DNA of 64,000 bases from Solwaraspora sp. WMMD791 (GTDB taxonomy: Bacteria; Actinomycetota; Actinomycetes; Mycobacteriales; Micromonosporaceae). Within the stretch, counting starts at the first letter, position 1; each line of letters starts with the position of its first letter. The notes beneath the pieces are model-generated. The model had not been told where the DNA came from. It saw only the letters and a list, made by a program, of their open reading frames with translations, and did no database searches. The position numbers were made by a program, and so were the translations under genes. Location: positions 3,077,001 to 3,141,000 of the forward strand of contig NZ_CP120737.1 of the NCBI RefSeq assembly GCF_029581195.1, written 5' to 3'. Below are positions 15,668 to 24,060 of this stretch, piece after piece.

Positions 15668-16989
15668 GACGTCACCTCCGTCGGCTCCGTCCCGGCCCGC
15701 GCCGGGGACCTGATCGGCAGTACGGCGGCGACCTGCCAGCCGCCGGTCGGCCGCGGTCCGGCGGTCACCTCGCCGCCGTGCACGGCCACCCGCTCCCGCA
15801 TGCCGAGCAGGCCGTTTCCGCCGGACGCCGGTCCGGCGGTCGATCGGGCAGTGGTGGGCCGGGCAGTGGTCGGCCGGGTGGCGACCGTCCCTCGGCCATC
15901 GTCGATCACCGTCAGCTCGGCGGTGTCCGCATCGATCCGGACGGTCACGGTGACAGCCGTGCCGGGACCCGAGTATCGCAGGGTGTTGGTCAGCGACTCC
16001 TGCACCACCCGGAACATGGTCAGCTCCTCGGCGGGTGACAACCGGGCCGGATCGCCGTCGATGCTCAGCTCGACGACGAGACCGGCCCCCCTGGTCCGCT
16101 CGATCAGGGCGCTGAGCTGGGCAATTCCGGCCCGACGCCGATCGGTGTCGTCGGGCGTTCCGGCCACCCCGGCCGTCCCGGGCTGCGAGGCGGCCGGTGA
16201 CGCGTCGACCCCGCGCAGCACGGCGACGATGCGGCGCATGTCCTCCAGCGCGTCGCGGCCGGTGTCACCGATGGTGATCATGGCCTTGCGGGCCTGCTCC
16301 GTGTCCAGGTCGATCATGTAGCTGGCGCCGTCCGCCTGCACCGTCATCACCGCCAGGCTGTGGGCGACGACGTCGTGCAGCTCCCGGGCGATCGCGGCCC
16401 GTTCGTCGGCGGCGGCCAGCCGGGCAAGCTGGTCGCGTTCCCGTTCGGCGGCCGCCGCCCGCTCGGCGGCGACCGCCGTCTGTTCCTTGCGGCTGCGCAA
16501 CATGTACGCGGTCAGCCAGAGCGCCACGCAGATCAGCATCAGGACGCCGTACTCGCTGAAGTCGGCGAGGCCGGGCACCTGGTAGTCGTCGGCGAGCAGC
16601 TTGGCGTCGACGGCGAGCACGGCGACGCCGACCAGGGTGATCCCGCCGGCCAGTACGGCGTGCCACTGCCGGTCGGCGTGGGTCACCACCGCGGCCATCG
16701 CGATCAGCACCGCGACGTCGTAGAACTCCGGCACGCTGAGGGCGACCAGCAGCTGTGCCGCGGCCAGGCCGGCGACGACCAGCATGACGGTCATCGGACG
16801 GCGGCGGCGCCACACCAGCGCCACCGCCATGCCGAGGCCGATCACCAGGTCGGCCAGCGAGGCCCGGTACTGCCAGGCGATGGTGGCCACCGCCGTCGCG
16901 ACCGCCAGGTCGAGCAACGTCCACCGGTACGGCGACGCCGGCCGGCGCTGTGACGTCGACAGGTCCGGCGACGTCGACACGGGGGGCAT
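15664..16989 (-). CDS. Sensor histidine kinase, HisKA_3 (NarL) class
   Basis: 441-aa membrane kinase. Four to five hydrophobic helices fill residues 24-165 with almost no outer loop, so it probably senses within the membrane or via a partner (intramembrane-sensing type). The dimerisation/phospho-acceptor box ERAAIARELHDVVAHS carries His205. The ATPase domain shows the N-box region and DDGRG, then GNGLLGMRERV. Between them the ATP lid contains a 15-base tandem duplication (15846-15875) encoding RPTTA twice, an unusual insertion. ATG 16989. It is 26 bases after the sigma-factor gene on the same strand and overlaps the response-regulator gene. Confidence 0.92.
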   Translation of the reverse strand: MPPVSTSPDLSTSQRRPASPYRWTLLDLAVATAVATIAWQYRASLADLVIGLGMAVALVWRRRRPMTVMLVVAGLAAAQLLVALSVPEFYDVAVLIAMAAVVTHADRQWHAVLAGGITLVGVAVLAVDAKLLADDYQVPGLADFSEYGVLMLICVALWLTAYMLRSRKEQTAVAAERAAAAERERDQLARLAAADERAAIARELHDVVAHSLAVMTVQADGASYMIDLDTEQARKAMITIGDTGRDALEDMRRIVAVLRGVDASPAASQPGTAGVAGTPDDTDRRRAGIAQLSALIERTRGAGLVVELSIDGDPARLSPAEELTMFRVVQESLTNTLRYSGPGTAVTVTVRIDADTAELTVIDDGRGTVATRPTTARPTTARSTAGPASGGNGLLGMRERVAVHGGEVTAGPRPTGGWQVAAVLPIRSPARAGTEPTEVTS

Positions 16990-17015
16990 GCGCCCAGCCT
17001 AGGTCGCCGGTCGGA

Positions 17016-17630
17016 TCAGCTGGTCGGGAAGTCCTCCCCGAGCGCGGTACGCAGCCGCTGCAGCGCCCGCATGCTGGTCATCTTCACCGCCGACGTGGTC
17101 ATCCCGAGGATCTCGGCGACGGATTCCACGCTGCGGTCCTCCCAGTGCCGCAGCACCAGCACCGCCCGGTCGCGTACCGGCAGCTCGGCCAGCACACGCA
17201 GCAACGTGACCTGCAGGTCGGGTGCGGCGGCCGGCGCCGGGACCGACGGTTCGGGCGGCTCGGCGAGCACCAGTTCGGTACGGCTGCGCCGCTTCATCGT
17301 GTCCGCGACCGCGTTGACCAGCACCCGCCGGCTGTAGGCGTCCAGGTTCGCCGCCGGCCAGATCCGCGCCCACGCGGCGTACATCCGGGTGAAGGTGATC
17401 TGGGTCAGGTCCTGCGCCAGGTGCCAGTCCCGGCACATCAGGTACGCGGTCCGCCGCAGCCGGGGTGCCGCGTCGACGACGAACGCCGTGAACGCCTCGT
17501 CGCGGACTGCCCGCTGCCCTCGACGGGCCGCCGCCCAGCGGGCCACCGGACCGCCCGCCGGGGTCGCCGGGGTCGGCGGTCGCACCGGCAGCCCGTCGGC
17601 GGCCGGCTCCACGGTCCGTACGCCGGTCAT
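17016..17630 (-). CDS. SigE-family ECF-like sigma factor
   Basis: 204-aa RNA polymerase sigma factor of the SigE-type group common in Streptomyces and Micromonospora. Region 2 is about 45-110 (FTAFVVDAAPRLRRTAYLMC, then DLTQITFTRMYAAW); region 4 is about 140-195 (LPVRDRAVLVLRHWEDRSVE and a helix-turn-helix SVAEILGMTTSAVKM). The first 40 residues are Pro/Ala-rich and disordered. ATG 17630 overlaps the stop of the upstream membrane-protein gene by 4 bases (ATGA). In the common arrangement the sigma gene precedes its partner; here the membrane protein comes first. Confidence 0.92.
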   Translation of the reverse strand: MTGVRTVEPAADGLPVRPPTPATPAGGPVARWAAARRGQRAVRDEAFTAFVVDAAPRLRRTAYLMCRDWHLAQDLTQITFTRMYAAWARIWPAANLDAYSRRVLVNAVADTMKRRSRTELVLAEPPEPSVPAPAAAPDLQVTLLRVLAELPVRDRAVLVLRHWEDRSVESVAEILGMTTSAVKMTSMRALQRLRTALGEDFPTS

Positions 17631-18262
17631 TCGCCCTCCCGCTGGGTCGCACGGGGCGGGCAGAAGCTGCTGATGACATCATCGACGCCGGGTAACGCCC
17701 GTAGCGTCAGCTCCATCTGCGGATAGGTGTTCGGGTCGACCAGGGTGAGCCGGAAAGACTCGGGAAACTGGTCGACGGTGACCTGCTCCACCAGGTCAGA
17801 TTCCGCGACGACGTGGCCCGGTGACGGATTCCGGTACAGCTCCCGGAACCTGTCGTACGCCTGCTGCCGACTCTCGTACCGGACGGTCGACAGCCGTGGG
17901 TCGGCGCGCAACGCCACGTCGATGGCGGCCCGTTGCTCGTCGGTGACCTGGGCATCCAGAAAGACGGCGACTTCAGTGGCCGGGTCGTCGGCGGTTGTCG
18001 CAGCGCAGATCCCGGAGCCCATCGGGCCCATCGCCGCCGGCGCGGGAATGGGGGCCGGTGCGTCCCGGACGGGCACCGCCAGGCCGGCCGCGACAGCGGC
18101 GAGGGCGGTCACCGCGACGGCGGCACCACCGATGGTGAGCCGTCGGCGGCGGCGCAGCCGGGCACCGCCGGCCATCGCGGCGCGGGCCAGTTCCTCGCCC
18201 GGCGTCGCCGGTGGCGGCTCGCCGTCGAATGCCTGCTCGAAGTGGGTACGTAGCTGGTCCAT
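17627..18262 (-). CDS. Membrane-anchored FtsX extracellular-domain-like protein
   Basis: 211-aa protein. Residues 1-40 are cytoplasmic with a basic patch (RLRRRRRL), 42-65 form one membrane helix, and 85-205 make an outer domain that resembles the extracellular domain of the cell-division protein FtsX: VFLDAQVTDEQRAAIDVALR, ESRQQAYDRFRELY, FPESFRLTLVDP and LPGVDDV are in the FtsX order. There is no permease core. Coupled by ATGA overlap to the sigma factor gene, it is a plausible membrane partner or anti-sigma-like controller, though it lacks a recognisable anti-sigma domain. ATG 18262 has AGGGAG upstream. It is divergent from the sulfatase gene. Confidence 0.8.
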   Translation of the reverse strand: MDQLRTHFEQAFDGEPPPATPGEELARAAMAGGARLRRRRRLTIGGAAVAVTALAAVAAGLAVPVRDAPAPIPAPAAMGPMGSGICAATTADDPATEVAVFLDAQVTDEQRAAIDVALRADPRLSTVRYESRQQAYDRFRELYRNPSPGHVVAESDLVEQVTVDQFPESFRLTLVDPNTYPQMELTLRALPGVDDVISSFCPPRATQREGE

Positions 18263-18439
18263 GTCCGCTCCCTGAGGTCCGTGCGCGACCCTGTCGTACG
18301 GATGACCGGTCGGACCGGTGTTCCGGTCACCAACCTGGGATGATCGATCCGGCCCGGCGGTCCGTACGTGTTGTCGGGTGTCCGGCGGTGTAGATATCGT
18401 GCGGAGCCCGGCCCGGCAGGGCACGCCGCCTGGTCGACG

Positions 18440-20269
18440 ATGAGGAAGGTCGTGATCTTGTCCTCCGCCACGCACTCCGACGCTCCCGCTGCTGACACGC
18501 CGACCCCGCAGACCGCAGCCGAGGTAGCGGACGAGCCGACGACGCCAGCCGAGCCGACGCAGCAGGTCGAGCCGACGGAGGCAAGGGCAGAAGCGGAGGC
18601 GGCGGCGGACACACCGGTGCCGGCTGCGGCCGTCCCCTGGCGGCAGCGGGTACGGCGTACCGTCGGCTGGGCGGTCAGTGCGCTGGCGGTGGCCGGTCTG
18701 CTGGCGGCGATGACGCTGCCGTACCAGCGGGACCTCGTGGTGCCGGCGGCGTTCGCCCGGATCCCGCTGGAGGCGGTCGTGGCGGCCGCGCTGCTGCTGG
18801 TGCTGCCCGGTCGGCTGCGTACCCCGGTGGCGGCCGGGCTCGGTGTCCTGCTCGGGGTGCTGACCGTGCTCAAGGTCGCCGACATGGGTTTCTTCTCCGT
18901 GCTGGCCCGCCCGTTCGACCCGGTGATGGACTGGGGACTGCTGGCCGACGGGTACCGGTTCATCGACGCCTCGTACGGGCGGGCGGCGGCGGTCGGCGCG
19001 GCCGTCGGTGCCGTACTGCTCACCGGCGCGGTGCTGGCGCTTGCGGTGTTCGCCACGCTGCGCACGGCCCGGCTGCTGGCCGGGCACCGACGGGTCGGCG
19101 GCGGGGTGGTCGGCGCGTTGGCGGCCGGCTGGCTGGTGTTCGCCCTGCTCGGTACGACGGTGACCGTCTACGAGGAGGAGCAGGTCACGTTCGCGCTGCC
19201 GGTGGCGGACCGGGCCACCGCCCGGCTGGCGTACGACCACACGCTGCAGGTCGGTGCGAGTCTGCGGGACCGGCAGGAGTTCGCCGAGCTGGCGGCAGTG
19301 GACGCGTTCCGCGACGTGCCCGGTGACGAACTGCTGACCGCGCTGCGCGGCAAGGACGTGCTGTTGGCGTTCGTGGAGAGCTACGGCCGGGACGCGGTGA
19401 CCGCCCCGGAGTTCGCCCCGTACGTCGCGGACGTGCTCGACGACGGTTCGCAGCGGCTGGCCGCGCAGGGGTTCGGTTCGCGCAGCGCGTTCCTGACCTC
19501 GTCGACGGTCGGCGGCAGCAGCTGGCTGGCGCACGGCAGCACCCTGTCCGGGCTGTGGGTGGACAACCAGCAGCGGTACCACAGCCTGGTCACCAGCGAC
19601 CGGTTGACGCTGACCCGGGCGTTCGGTCGCGCCGGCTGGCGGGTGTCGGGCTTCTTCCCTGGCAACTCGCGGGCCTGGCCGGAAGGGGCGTTCTTCGGCT
19701 ACGACCAGGTGTACGACTCGCGCAACATGGGCTACGCCGGTGACCGGTTCGCCTTCGCCTCGATCCCGGACCAGTACGTCCTGTCGGCGTTCGACCGTTT
19801 CGAGCGTCAGGCCGCCGAAGGGCCGGTGATGGCCGAGGTGGCGTTGCTGTCCAGTCATGCGCCGTGGACGCCGGTGCCGCAGCTGGTCAACTGGAACACG
19901 GTGCGCGACGGCGCGGTCTTCGACCGCCAGGAGATGGCCGCGGACCAGGAGAACCGGTCCGTGGAGGAGAGTCTGCGCGACGACTACCCGAGGGCCGTCG
20001 GGTACTCGTTGAGCACGATCATCTCGTACATCGAGGCGCGCGGGGACGACGATCTCGTGGTGGTCTTCCTCGGCGACCACCAGCCGTCGCCGGTGGTGAC
20101 GGGCCCGAGCGCCAGCCACGACGTACCGGTGACCATCGTGTCCCGGGATCCGGCGGTGCTCGACCTCGTCGCCGACTGGGACTGGCAGGACGGGTTGCGG
20201 CCGGACGGGCAGGCTCCGGTGTGGCAGATGGACCAGTTCCGGGACCGGTTCCTGACCGCGTTCCGCTGA
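18440..20269 (+). CDS. LTA-synthase-like membrane sulfatase/phosphoglycerol transferase family protein
   Basis: About 609 aa. Residues 1-65 are disordered and acidic (Ala/Pro/Glu/Thr), four membrane helices lie within 70-250, and an outer alkaline-phosphatase-superfamily domain fills 290-609. The catalytic loop region is AFLTSSTVGGSSWLAHGST, with the metal-site sequences LLAFVESYGRD and VVVFLGDHQPS. Relatives transfer phosphoglycerol or phosphoethanolamine onto cell-envelope polymers; substrate here is unknown. The start is uncertain: ATG 18440 is first, but AGGAAGG at 18443-18449 sits 8 bases before an in-frame TTG at 18458, which may be the real start. A -10-like TAGATAT lies near 18391-18397. 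Divergent from the sigma-factor array. Confidence 0.82.
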   Translation: MRKVVILSSATHSDAPAADTPTPQTAAEVADEPTTPAEPTQQVEPTEARAEAEAAADTPVPAAAVPWRQRVRRTVGWAVSALAVAGLLAAMTLPYQRDLVVPAAFARIPLEAVVAAALLLVLPGRLRTPVAAGLGVLLGVLTVLKVADMGFFSVLARPFDPVMDWGLLADGYRFIDASYGRAAAVGAAVGAVLLTGAVLALAVFATLRTARLLAGHRRVGGGVVGALAAGWLVFALLGTTVTVYEEEQVTFALPVADRATARLAYDHTLQVGASLRDRQEFAELAAVDAFRDVPGDELLTALRGKDVLLAFVESYGRDAVTAPEFAPYVADVLDDGSQRLAAQGFGSRSAFLTSSTVGGSSWLAHGSTLSGLWVDNQQRYHSLVTSDRLTLTRAFGRAGWRVSGFFPGNSRAWPEGAFFGYDQVYDSRNMGYAGDRFAFASIPDQYVLSAFDRFERQAAEGPVMAEVALLSSHAPWTPVPQLVNWNTVRDGAVFDRQEMAADQENRSVEESLRDDYPRAVGYSLSTIISYIEARGDDDLVVVFLGDHQPSPVVTGPSASHDVPVTIVSRDPAVLDLVADWDWQDGLRPDGQAPVWQMDQFRDRFLTAFR

Positions 20270-20291
20270 TCCTCCCGTCGACCGCCTGCGC

Positions 20292-20318
20292 CACTAGCGG
20301 CACTAGCGGCACTAGCGG
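20292..20318. repeat. Three tandem copies of CACTAGCGG
   Basis: Three perfect 9-base units in a row, 23 bases after the sulfatase stop. Each contains CTAG, a rare tetranucleotide in high-GC genomes. The array is non-coding and may vary in copy number by slippage. Confidence 0.85.
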
Positions 20319-20390
20319 CACGGCGTTTCCCGCAGGTTTCCCAACGGAACCGTTCCGGCGTCGGGTCCGGGCACGCCGTACCGGCCGGAC

Positions 20391-20550
20391 TAGGGTATCG
20401 GCGGTGATTGGCACTGTCTCATCCCTACGGACGATGCCTACCGCCGACGCCGCCCCCTAGCGTCGGGGCGACCCCCAAGATCCATGGCTCGTCGGCCTCG
20501 GCACCCCTGGCAACGGGTCGTGGTTCGTGACGGACCCCCAAGGAGACATC
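20391..20550 (+). promoter_or_regulatory. Putative promoter and structured leader of the metallopeptidase gene
   Basis: TAGGGT at 20391-20396 is a candidate -10, giving a leader of about 145 bases. The leader contains a 7-bp stem (20444-20450 with 20460-20466). Its loop CGCCCC can instead pair with GGGGCG at 20465-20470, so the two helices compete or form a pseudoknot. No known riboswitch class is recognised. The RBS AAGGAG is at 20540-20545. Confidence 0.35.
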
Positions 20551-23500
20551 TTGCGGACCCCCTCGACACCGATCCCCCCGACAGCGGGTGGCCAGTCGCC
20601 ACCGGCACCCGGGACCGGCCGGTCCCGTAACCGGCGGCTGGTCGTCCTGCTCGTCGCTGTCGTCGCGGCGGCGCTGCTGCCCGCCGTCGGCCCGACCGGT
20701 GCGGCCGTCGCCGCCCCGGAGCGTGGTACGCCGATCGCCGACTCCCCATGGGCGACACTCGACGAGGCGCCGACGGCGAGCCGCTCCGGACGTGCCCCGG
20801 ACATCGAGGCCCGCCGGCTGGCGGCGTACACGTTGGACCGGGACGCGATCGCCGCACAGCTGGACCGGGCGCCGGACGAGTCGGCCCGGGCCGCCGCGAC
20901 GGCGCCGCTGGTGCTGACGGTGCCCGACCCGGACGGCGCGCTGCAACGGTTCGAGGTCGTCAACTCGCCGGTGATGCAGGACGGGCTCGCCGCCGCCCAC
21001 CCGGAGATCCAGACGTACGCCGGCACCGGGCTCGACGATCCGACCGCGACGATCCGGGCCGACCTGACCCCGCTGGGCTTCCACGCCTCGGTCCGCTCCT
21101 CCAACGGTTCCTGGTACGTCGACCCGTACCACCGCGACCAGAGCGTCTACGCCAGCTACTACGCACACGACCTGGTCAACCGGCACGGTGACCTGATCGA
21201 GCGGGCCGACGTCGGGGCCGCCGCAGAACAGATCGGCGAGGAGATCGACCAGGCGCAGGCCGACGAGCCGGCCGGGCCGCTGGTCCAGCTGCGGACGTAC
21301 CGCCTGGCGTTTCTGACCGACCCGTCGTACGCCACCTACTTCGGCGCGGAGAACGTGACCGCCGCGAAGGTGACCCTGATCAACCGGGTGACCCAGATCT
21401 ACGAGGACGAGACCGCGATCCGGCTCGTGCTGATCAACGACACCGACAAGACCAACCTGAACACCGCCGAGCTGGCCACCGGCCCGAACGGGCCGTGCGG
21501 GTCGGCGCCGTGCTTCACCGAGGCGAACTTGACCGGCTGCTCCGGTGCCACGCTCAACCGCAACCGGATCGTCCTCGGCCAGCTCGTCGGGGCGAGCAAC
21601 TTCGACGTCGGGCACATCGGTTTCGGCCTGCCCGGTGGCGGCGTCGCCGGGCTCGGCGTCGTCGGCGGCGACGGCAAGGCCCGGGGCTGCACCGGCCTGC
21701 CGAACCCGGTCGGTGACTTCTACGCCGTCGACTACGTGGCGCACGAGATCGGCCACCAGTTCGCCGGCAACCACACCTTCAACGGCACCCAGTGGAACTG
21801 CTCCGGCAGCAACCGCAGCGCCGCCAACTCGTACGAGCCGGGCAGCGGTTCGTCGATCATGGCGTACGCGGGCATCTGCCAGCAGGACAACCTGCAGCCG
21901 CACTCCGACCCGTACTGGTCGCAGCGCAGCTACCACGAGATCACCACGTTCGTGAACTCGTCGCGGCCGGCGATCAACGAGGTGCAGACGGTGTCGCTGC
22001 GCGACTTCGACACCGACGGCGACGCCTTCACGATCAGCTACGGTGGACAGTCCTCGGCGCCGATCGTGCGTGGGGTCAACTACACCACCGCCGGTATCAA
22101 GGCGGCGATCGAGGCGATCGGCGGCTGGCCGGCCGGCGCGACGGTGAGCGTCGCGGCGTTCGGTGGCCTCGGCGCGCTCAACGACACCGGTTTCCAGGTG
22201 ACGTTCAACGGCGGGGCGGTGGCGCAGACCAACGTACCGGCGCTGGGGTTGACCGGTTTCGTGGGCGCGGACGGTTTCGTCGGCGAGACCGCCAAGGGCG
22301 GCCCGGTCGACAACGGCGGCTGGCAGGTCACCGAGACCACCAACCACGCCCCGGTGGTGAGCGTGCCGGCCTCGTTCACCATCCCGGTACGGACCCCGTT
22401 CGCGTTGACCGGTAGCGCCACCGACGCCGACGGCGACCCGCTGACGTACATGTGGGAGCAGAACGACCGGGGCGGGATCCTCGGTGGCAGCACCGCCGGT
22501 ACCGCGTTGACCGACAACGTCAAGACCAACGGCCCGCTGTTCCGGGTCTTCGGCACGTCGGCGCTGGTCAGCCCGCAGGACACCCAGCAGTACTACTCCC
22601 CCGGGCTCAACGCTGTCGACGACGACCCGACCCGGGTCTTCCCGGACATGGCGCAGATCCTGGCCGGCAACACCAACGCCAAGACCGGTGCCTGCCCGGC
22701 CGCGCCGGAGCCGCCGGCCAGCGGCAGCGCCTCCAACCTGACCCAGACGCTGGTGGACTGCTACTCGGAGTTCCTGCCGACCGCCGACTGGGTGGGCTAC
22801 AACAACGACCGGACGATGCACTTCAAGTTGACCGCCCGCGACGGCCGGGTCGGCGGCGGTGGGGTCGGTAACGCCGAGACCGCGGTCGTGCTGGCCCCGC
22901 AGGCGGGTCCGTTCCTGGTCACCTCGCAGCCGACGCCGTCGTTCTACCTGGGCGGCTCCACTCAGGAGGTCACCTGGGACGTGGCCGGCACCGACGCGGC
23001 ACCGGTCAACGCCGCGCAGGTGAAGATCTCGCTGTCCACCGACGGGGCGAAGACGTTCCCGTACGTGCTGGCCGAGGCGGTGCCGAACACCGGCAGCGCC
23101 ACGGTCACCCTGCCGAACATCGACACCACCACCGGTCGGATCAAGATCGAAGCGGTCGGCAACGTCTTCTTCGACCTCAACGACGCCGACATCCGGATCA
23201 GCCAGGTCCGCTCGGCCGAGCTGGCGTACACCGGGGACACGCTGGTGCACCCGGTGGCCGGCGCGGACACCGCGCAGGTCCTGCTCCGCGCGGCGGTCGG
23301 TGCCGAGGCCGGCGACGTCCGCGGCGCCCAGTTCGCCTTCACCACCGGTGACACCACGCTGTGCACCACCGAGGTGAAGCTCTGGGGCAGCGAGGTCACC
23401 GGCGGCGTGGCGAGTTGCACGGCCACCCTGCCGGTCGGCAACCATCCGGTGACCGCCACGGTCGACGGCCGTTACACCGGAGCTGTCACGGCCACGGTGA

Positions 23501-23985
23501 CGGTCGCCCCGTCGACCGGGCTGCGGATCAGCGGCGACGGCTACCTGCGCAGCGGGTCGACCGCCGGCGCGTACCCGCTGGACCCCGAGCACCGGGTCGA
23601 GGTGAGCCTCGACGGGCGGATCACCAACGTCGGCGAGCTGGCCGGCAAGGTGCTGGTCGGCTACCGCTCCGGGGACACGCGGTACAAGTTCCAGGGCGCC
23701 GTCCTGGAGTCGTACGGCGCGACCACGGTCGCCGGCGTGCCGGCGGCGCAGCTGCGCTACCAGGTGACGCTGTTCGACCTGTCCACCCCGCAGCAGCCGG
23801 TGCCGGTGGCGACCGGGCTGACGATGCGGGTGACCGCGACCGACGCGGGCGGACCGGGCCGGCGGGACACCATCGGGATCACCGTCTGGGACGGCGACAC
23901 GCTGATGTTCTCGTCGAGCTGGACCGGCACCGCCACCGAGGAGGTCAACCTGACCGCCTCCGGCGGTGACCTCGTCATCGACTGA
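20551..23985 (+). CDS. Large secreted reprolysin-like zinc metallopeptidase
   Basis: 1144-aa secreted protease. A Sec signal peptide with RNRR and a long hydrophobic core ends near AVAAP (about residue 60). The zinc site is HEIGHQFAGNH: His398, Glu399, His402 and His408, with the Met-turn at Met437 in SIMAYAGIC. In the metzincin consensus HExxHxxGxxH the Gly comes one residue earlier; here it is shifted. Propeptide about 60-270. After the catalytic domain come beta-sandwich modules (HAPVVSVPASF about 610, VTWDVAGTD, then a C-terminal pre-protein-like module). I chose TTG 20551 because AAGGAG lies 5 bases before it; GTG 20527 has no RBS. No LPXTG anchor. Likely degrades extracellular protein. 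Confidence 0.88.
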   Translation: MRTPSTPIPPTAGGQSPPAPGTGRSRNRRLVVLLVAVVAAALLPAVGPTGAAVAAPERGTPIADSPWATLDEAPTASRSGRAPDIEARRLAAYTLDRDAIAAQLDRAPDESARAAATAPLVLTVPDPDGALQRFEVVNSPVMQDGLAAAHPEIQTYAGTGLDDPTATIRADLTPLGFHASVRSSNGSWYVDPYHRDQSVYASYYAHDLVNRHGDLIERADVGAAAEQIGEEIDQAQADEPAGPLVQLRTYRLAFLTDPSYATYFGAENVTAAKVTLINRVTQIYEDETAIRLVLINDTDKTNLNTAELATGPNGPCGSAPCFTEANLTGCSGATLNRNRIVLGQLVGASNFDVGHIGFGLPGGGVAGLGVVGGDGKARGCTGLPNPVGDFYAVDYVAHEIGHQFAGNHTFNGTQWNCSGSNRSAANSYEPGSGSSIMAYAGICQQDNLQPHSDPYWSQRSYHEITTFVNSSRPAINEVQTVSLRDFDTDGDAFTISYGGQSSAPIVRGVNYTTAGIKAAIEAIGGWPAGATVSVAAFGGLGALNDTGFQVTFNGGAVAQTNVPALGLTGFVGADGFVGETAKGGPVDNGGWQVTETTNHAPVVSVPASFTIPVRTPFALTGSATDADGDPLTYMWEQNDRGGILGGSTAGTALTDNVKTNGPLFRVFGTSALVSPQDTQQYYSPGLNAVDDDPTRVFPDMAQILAGNTNAKTGACPAAPEPPASGSASNLTQTLVDCYSEFLPTADWVGYNNDRTMHFKLTARDGRVGGGGVGNAETAVVLAPQAGPFLVTSQPTPSFYLGGSTQEVTWDVAGTDAAPVNAAQVKISLSTDGAKTFPYVLAEAVPNTGSATVTLPNIDTTTGRIKIEAVGNVFFDLNDADIRISQVRSAELAYTGDTLVHPVAGADTAQVLLRAAVGAEAGDVRGAQFAFTTGDTTLCTTEVKLWGSEVTGGVASCTATLPVGNHPVTATVDGRYTGAVTATVTVAPSTGLRISGDGYLRSGSTAGAYPLDPEHRVEVSLDGRITNVGELAGKVLVGYRSGDTRYKFQGAVLESYGATTVAGVPAAQLRYQVTLFDLSTPQQPVPVATGLTMRVTATDAGGPGRRDTIGITVWDGDTLMFSSSWTGTATEEVNLTASGGDLVID

Positions 23986-23999
23986 CACCGGTCAGCCCT

Positions 24000-24035
24000 C
24001 CGGGGGCGTCGGGCGTCCTCGCCCGGCGCCCCCGG
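24000..24035. terminator. Bidirectional hairpin terminator
   Basis: A 9-bp outer stem (24000-24008 with 24027-24035) and a 5-bp inner stem GGGCG/CGCCC around loop TCCT, separated by a 2-base symmetric bulge. It sits between the convergent metallopeptidase and reductase/methyltransferase genes. There is no T-tract, as usual in actinomycetes. Confidence 0.75.
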
Positions 24036-24060
24036 CTGGTTCACGGGCCGTCCCGGCCGC

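Noticed and set aside
17627-18262. Classical zinc anti-sigma factor paired with the sigma factor
   Set aside because: There is no HxxxCxxC-type motif; the outer domain instead resembles the FtsX extracellular domain.
20527-20550. GTG 20527 as start of the metallopeptidase
   Set aside because: No RBS precedes it, whereas AAGGAG lies 5 bases before TTG 20551 and the signal peptide begins there.
20425-23988. Very long open frame on the minus strand opposite the metallopeptidase gene (similar ones lie opposite the glutamate dehydrogenase, permease and debranching genes)
   Set aside because: Such frames are an artefact of high GC at third codon positions; they have no domains, no RBS and Val/Gly/Arg-rich low-complexity sequence.
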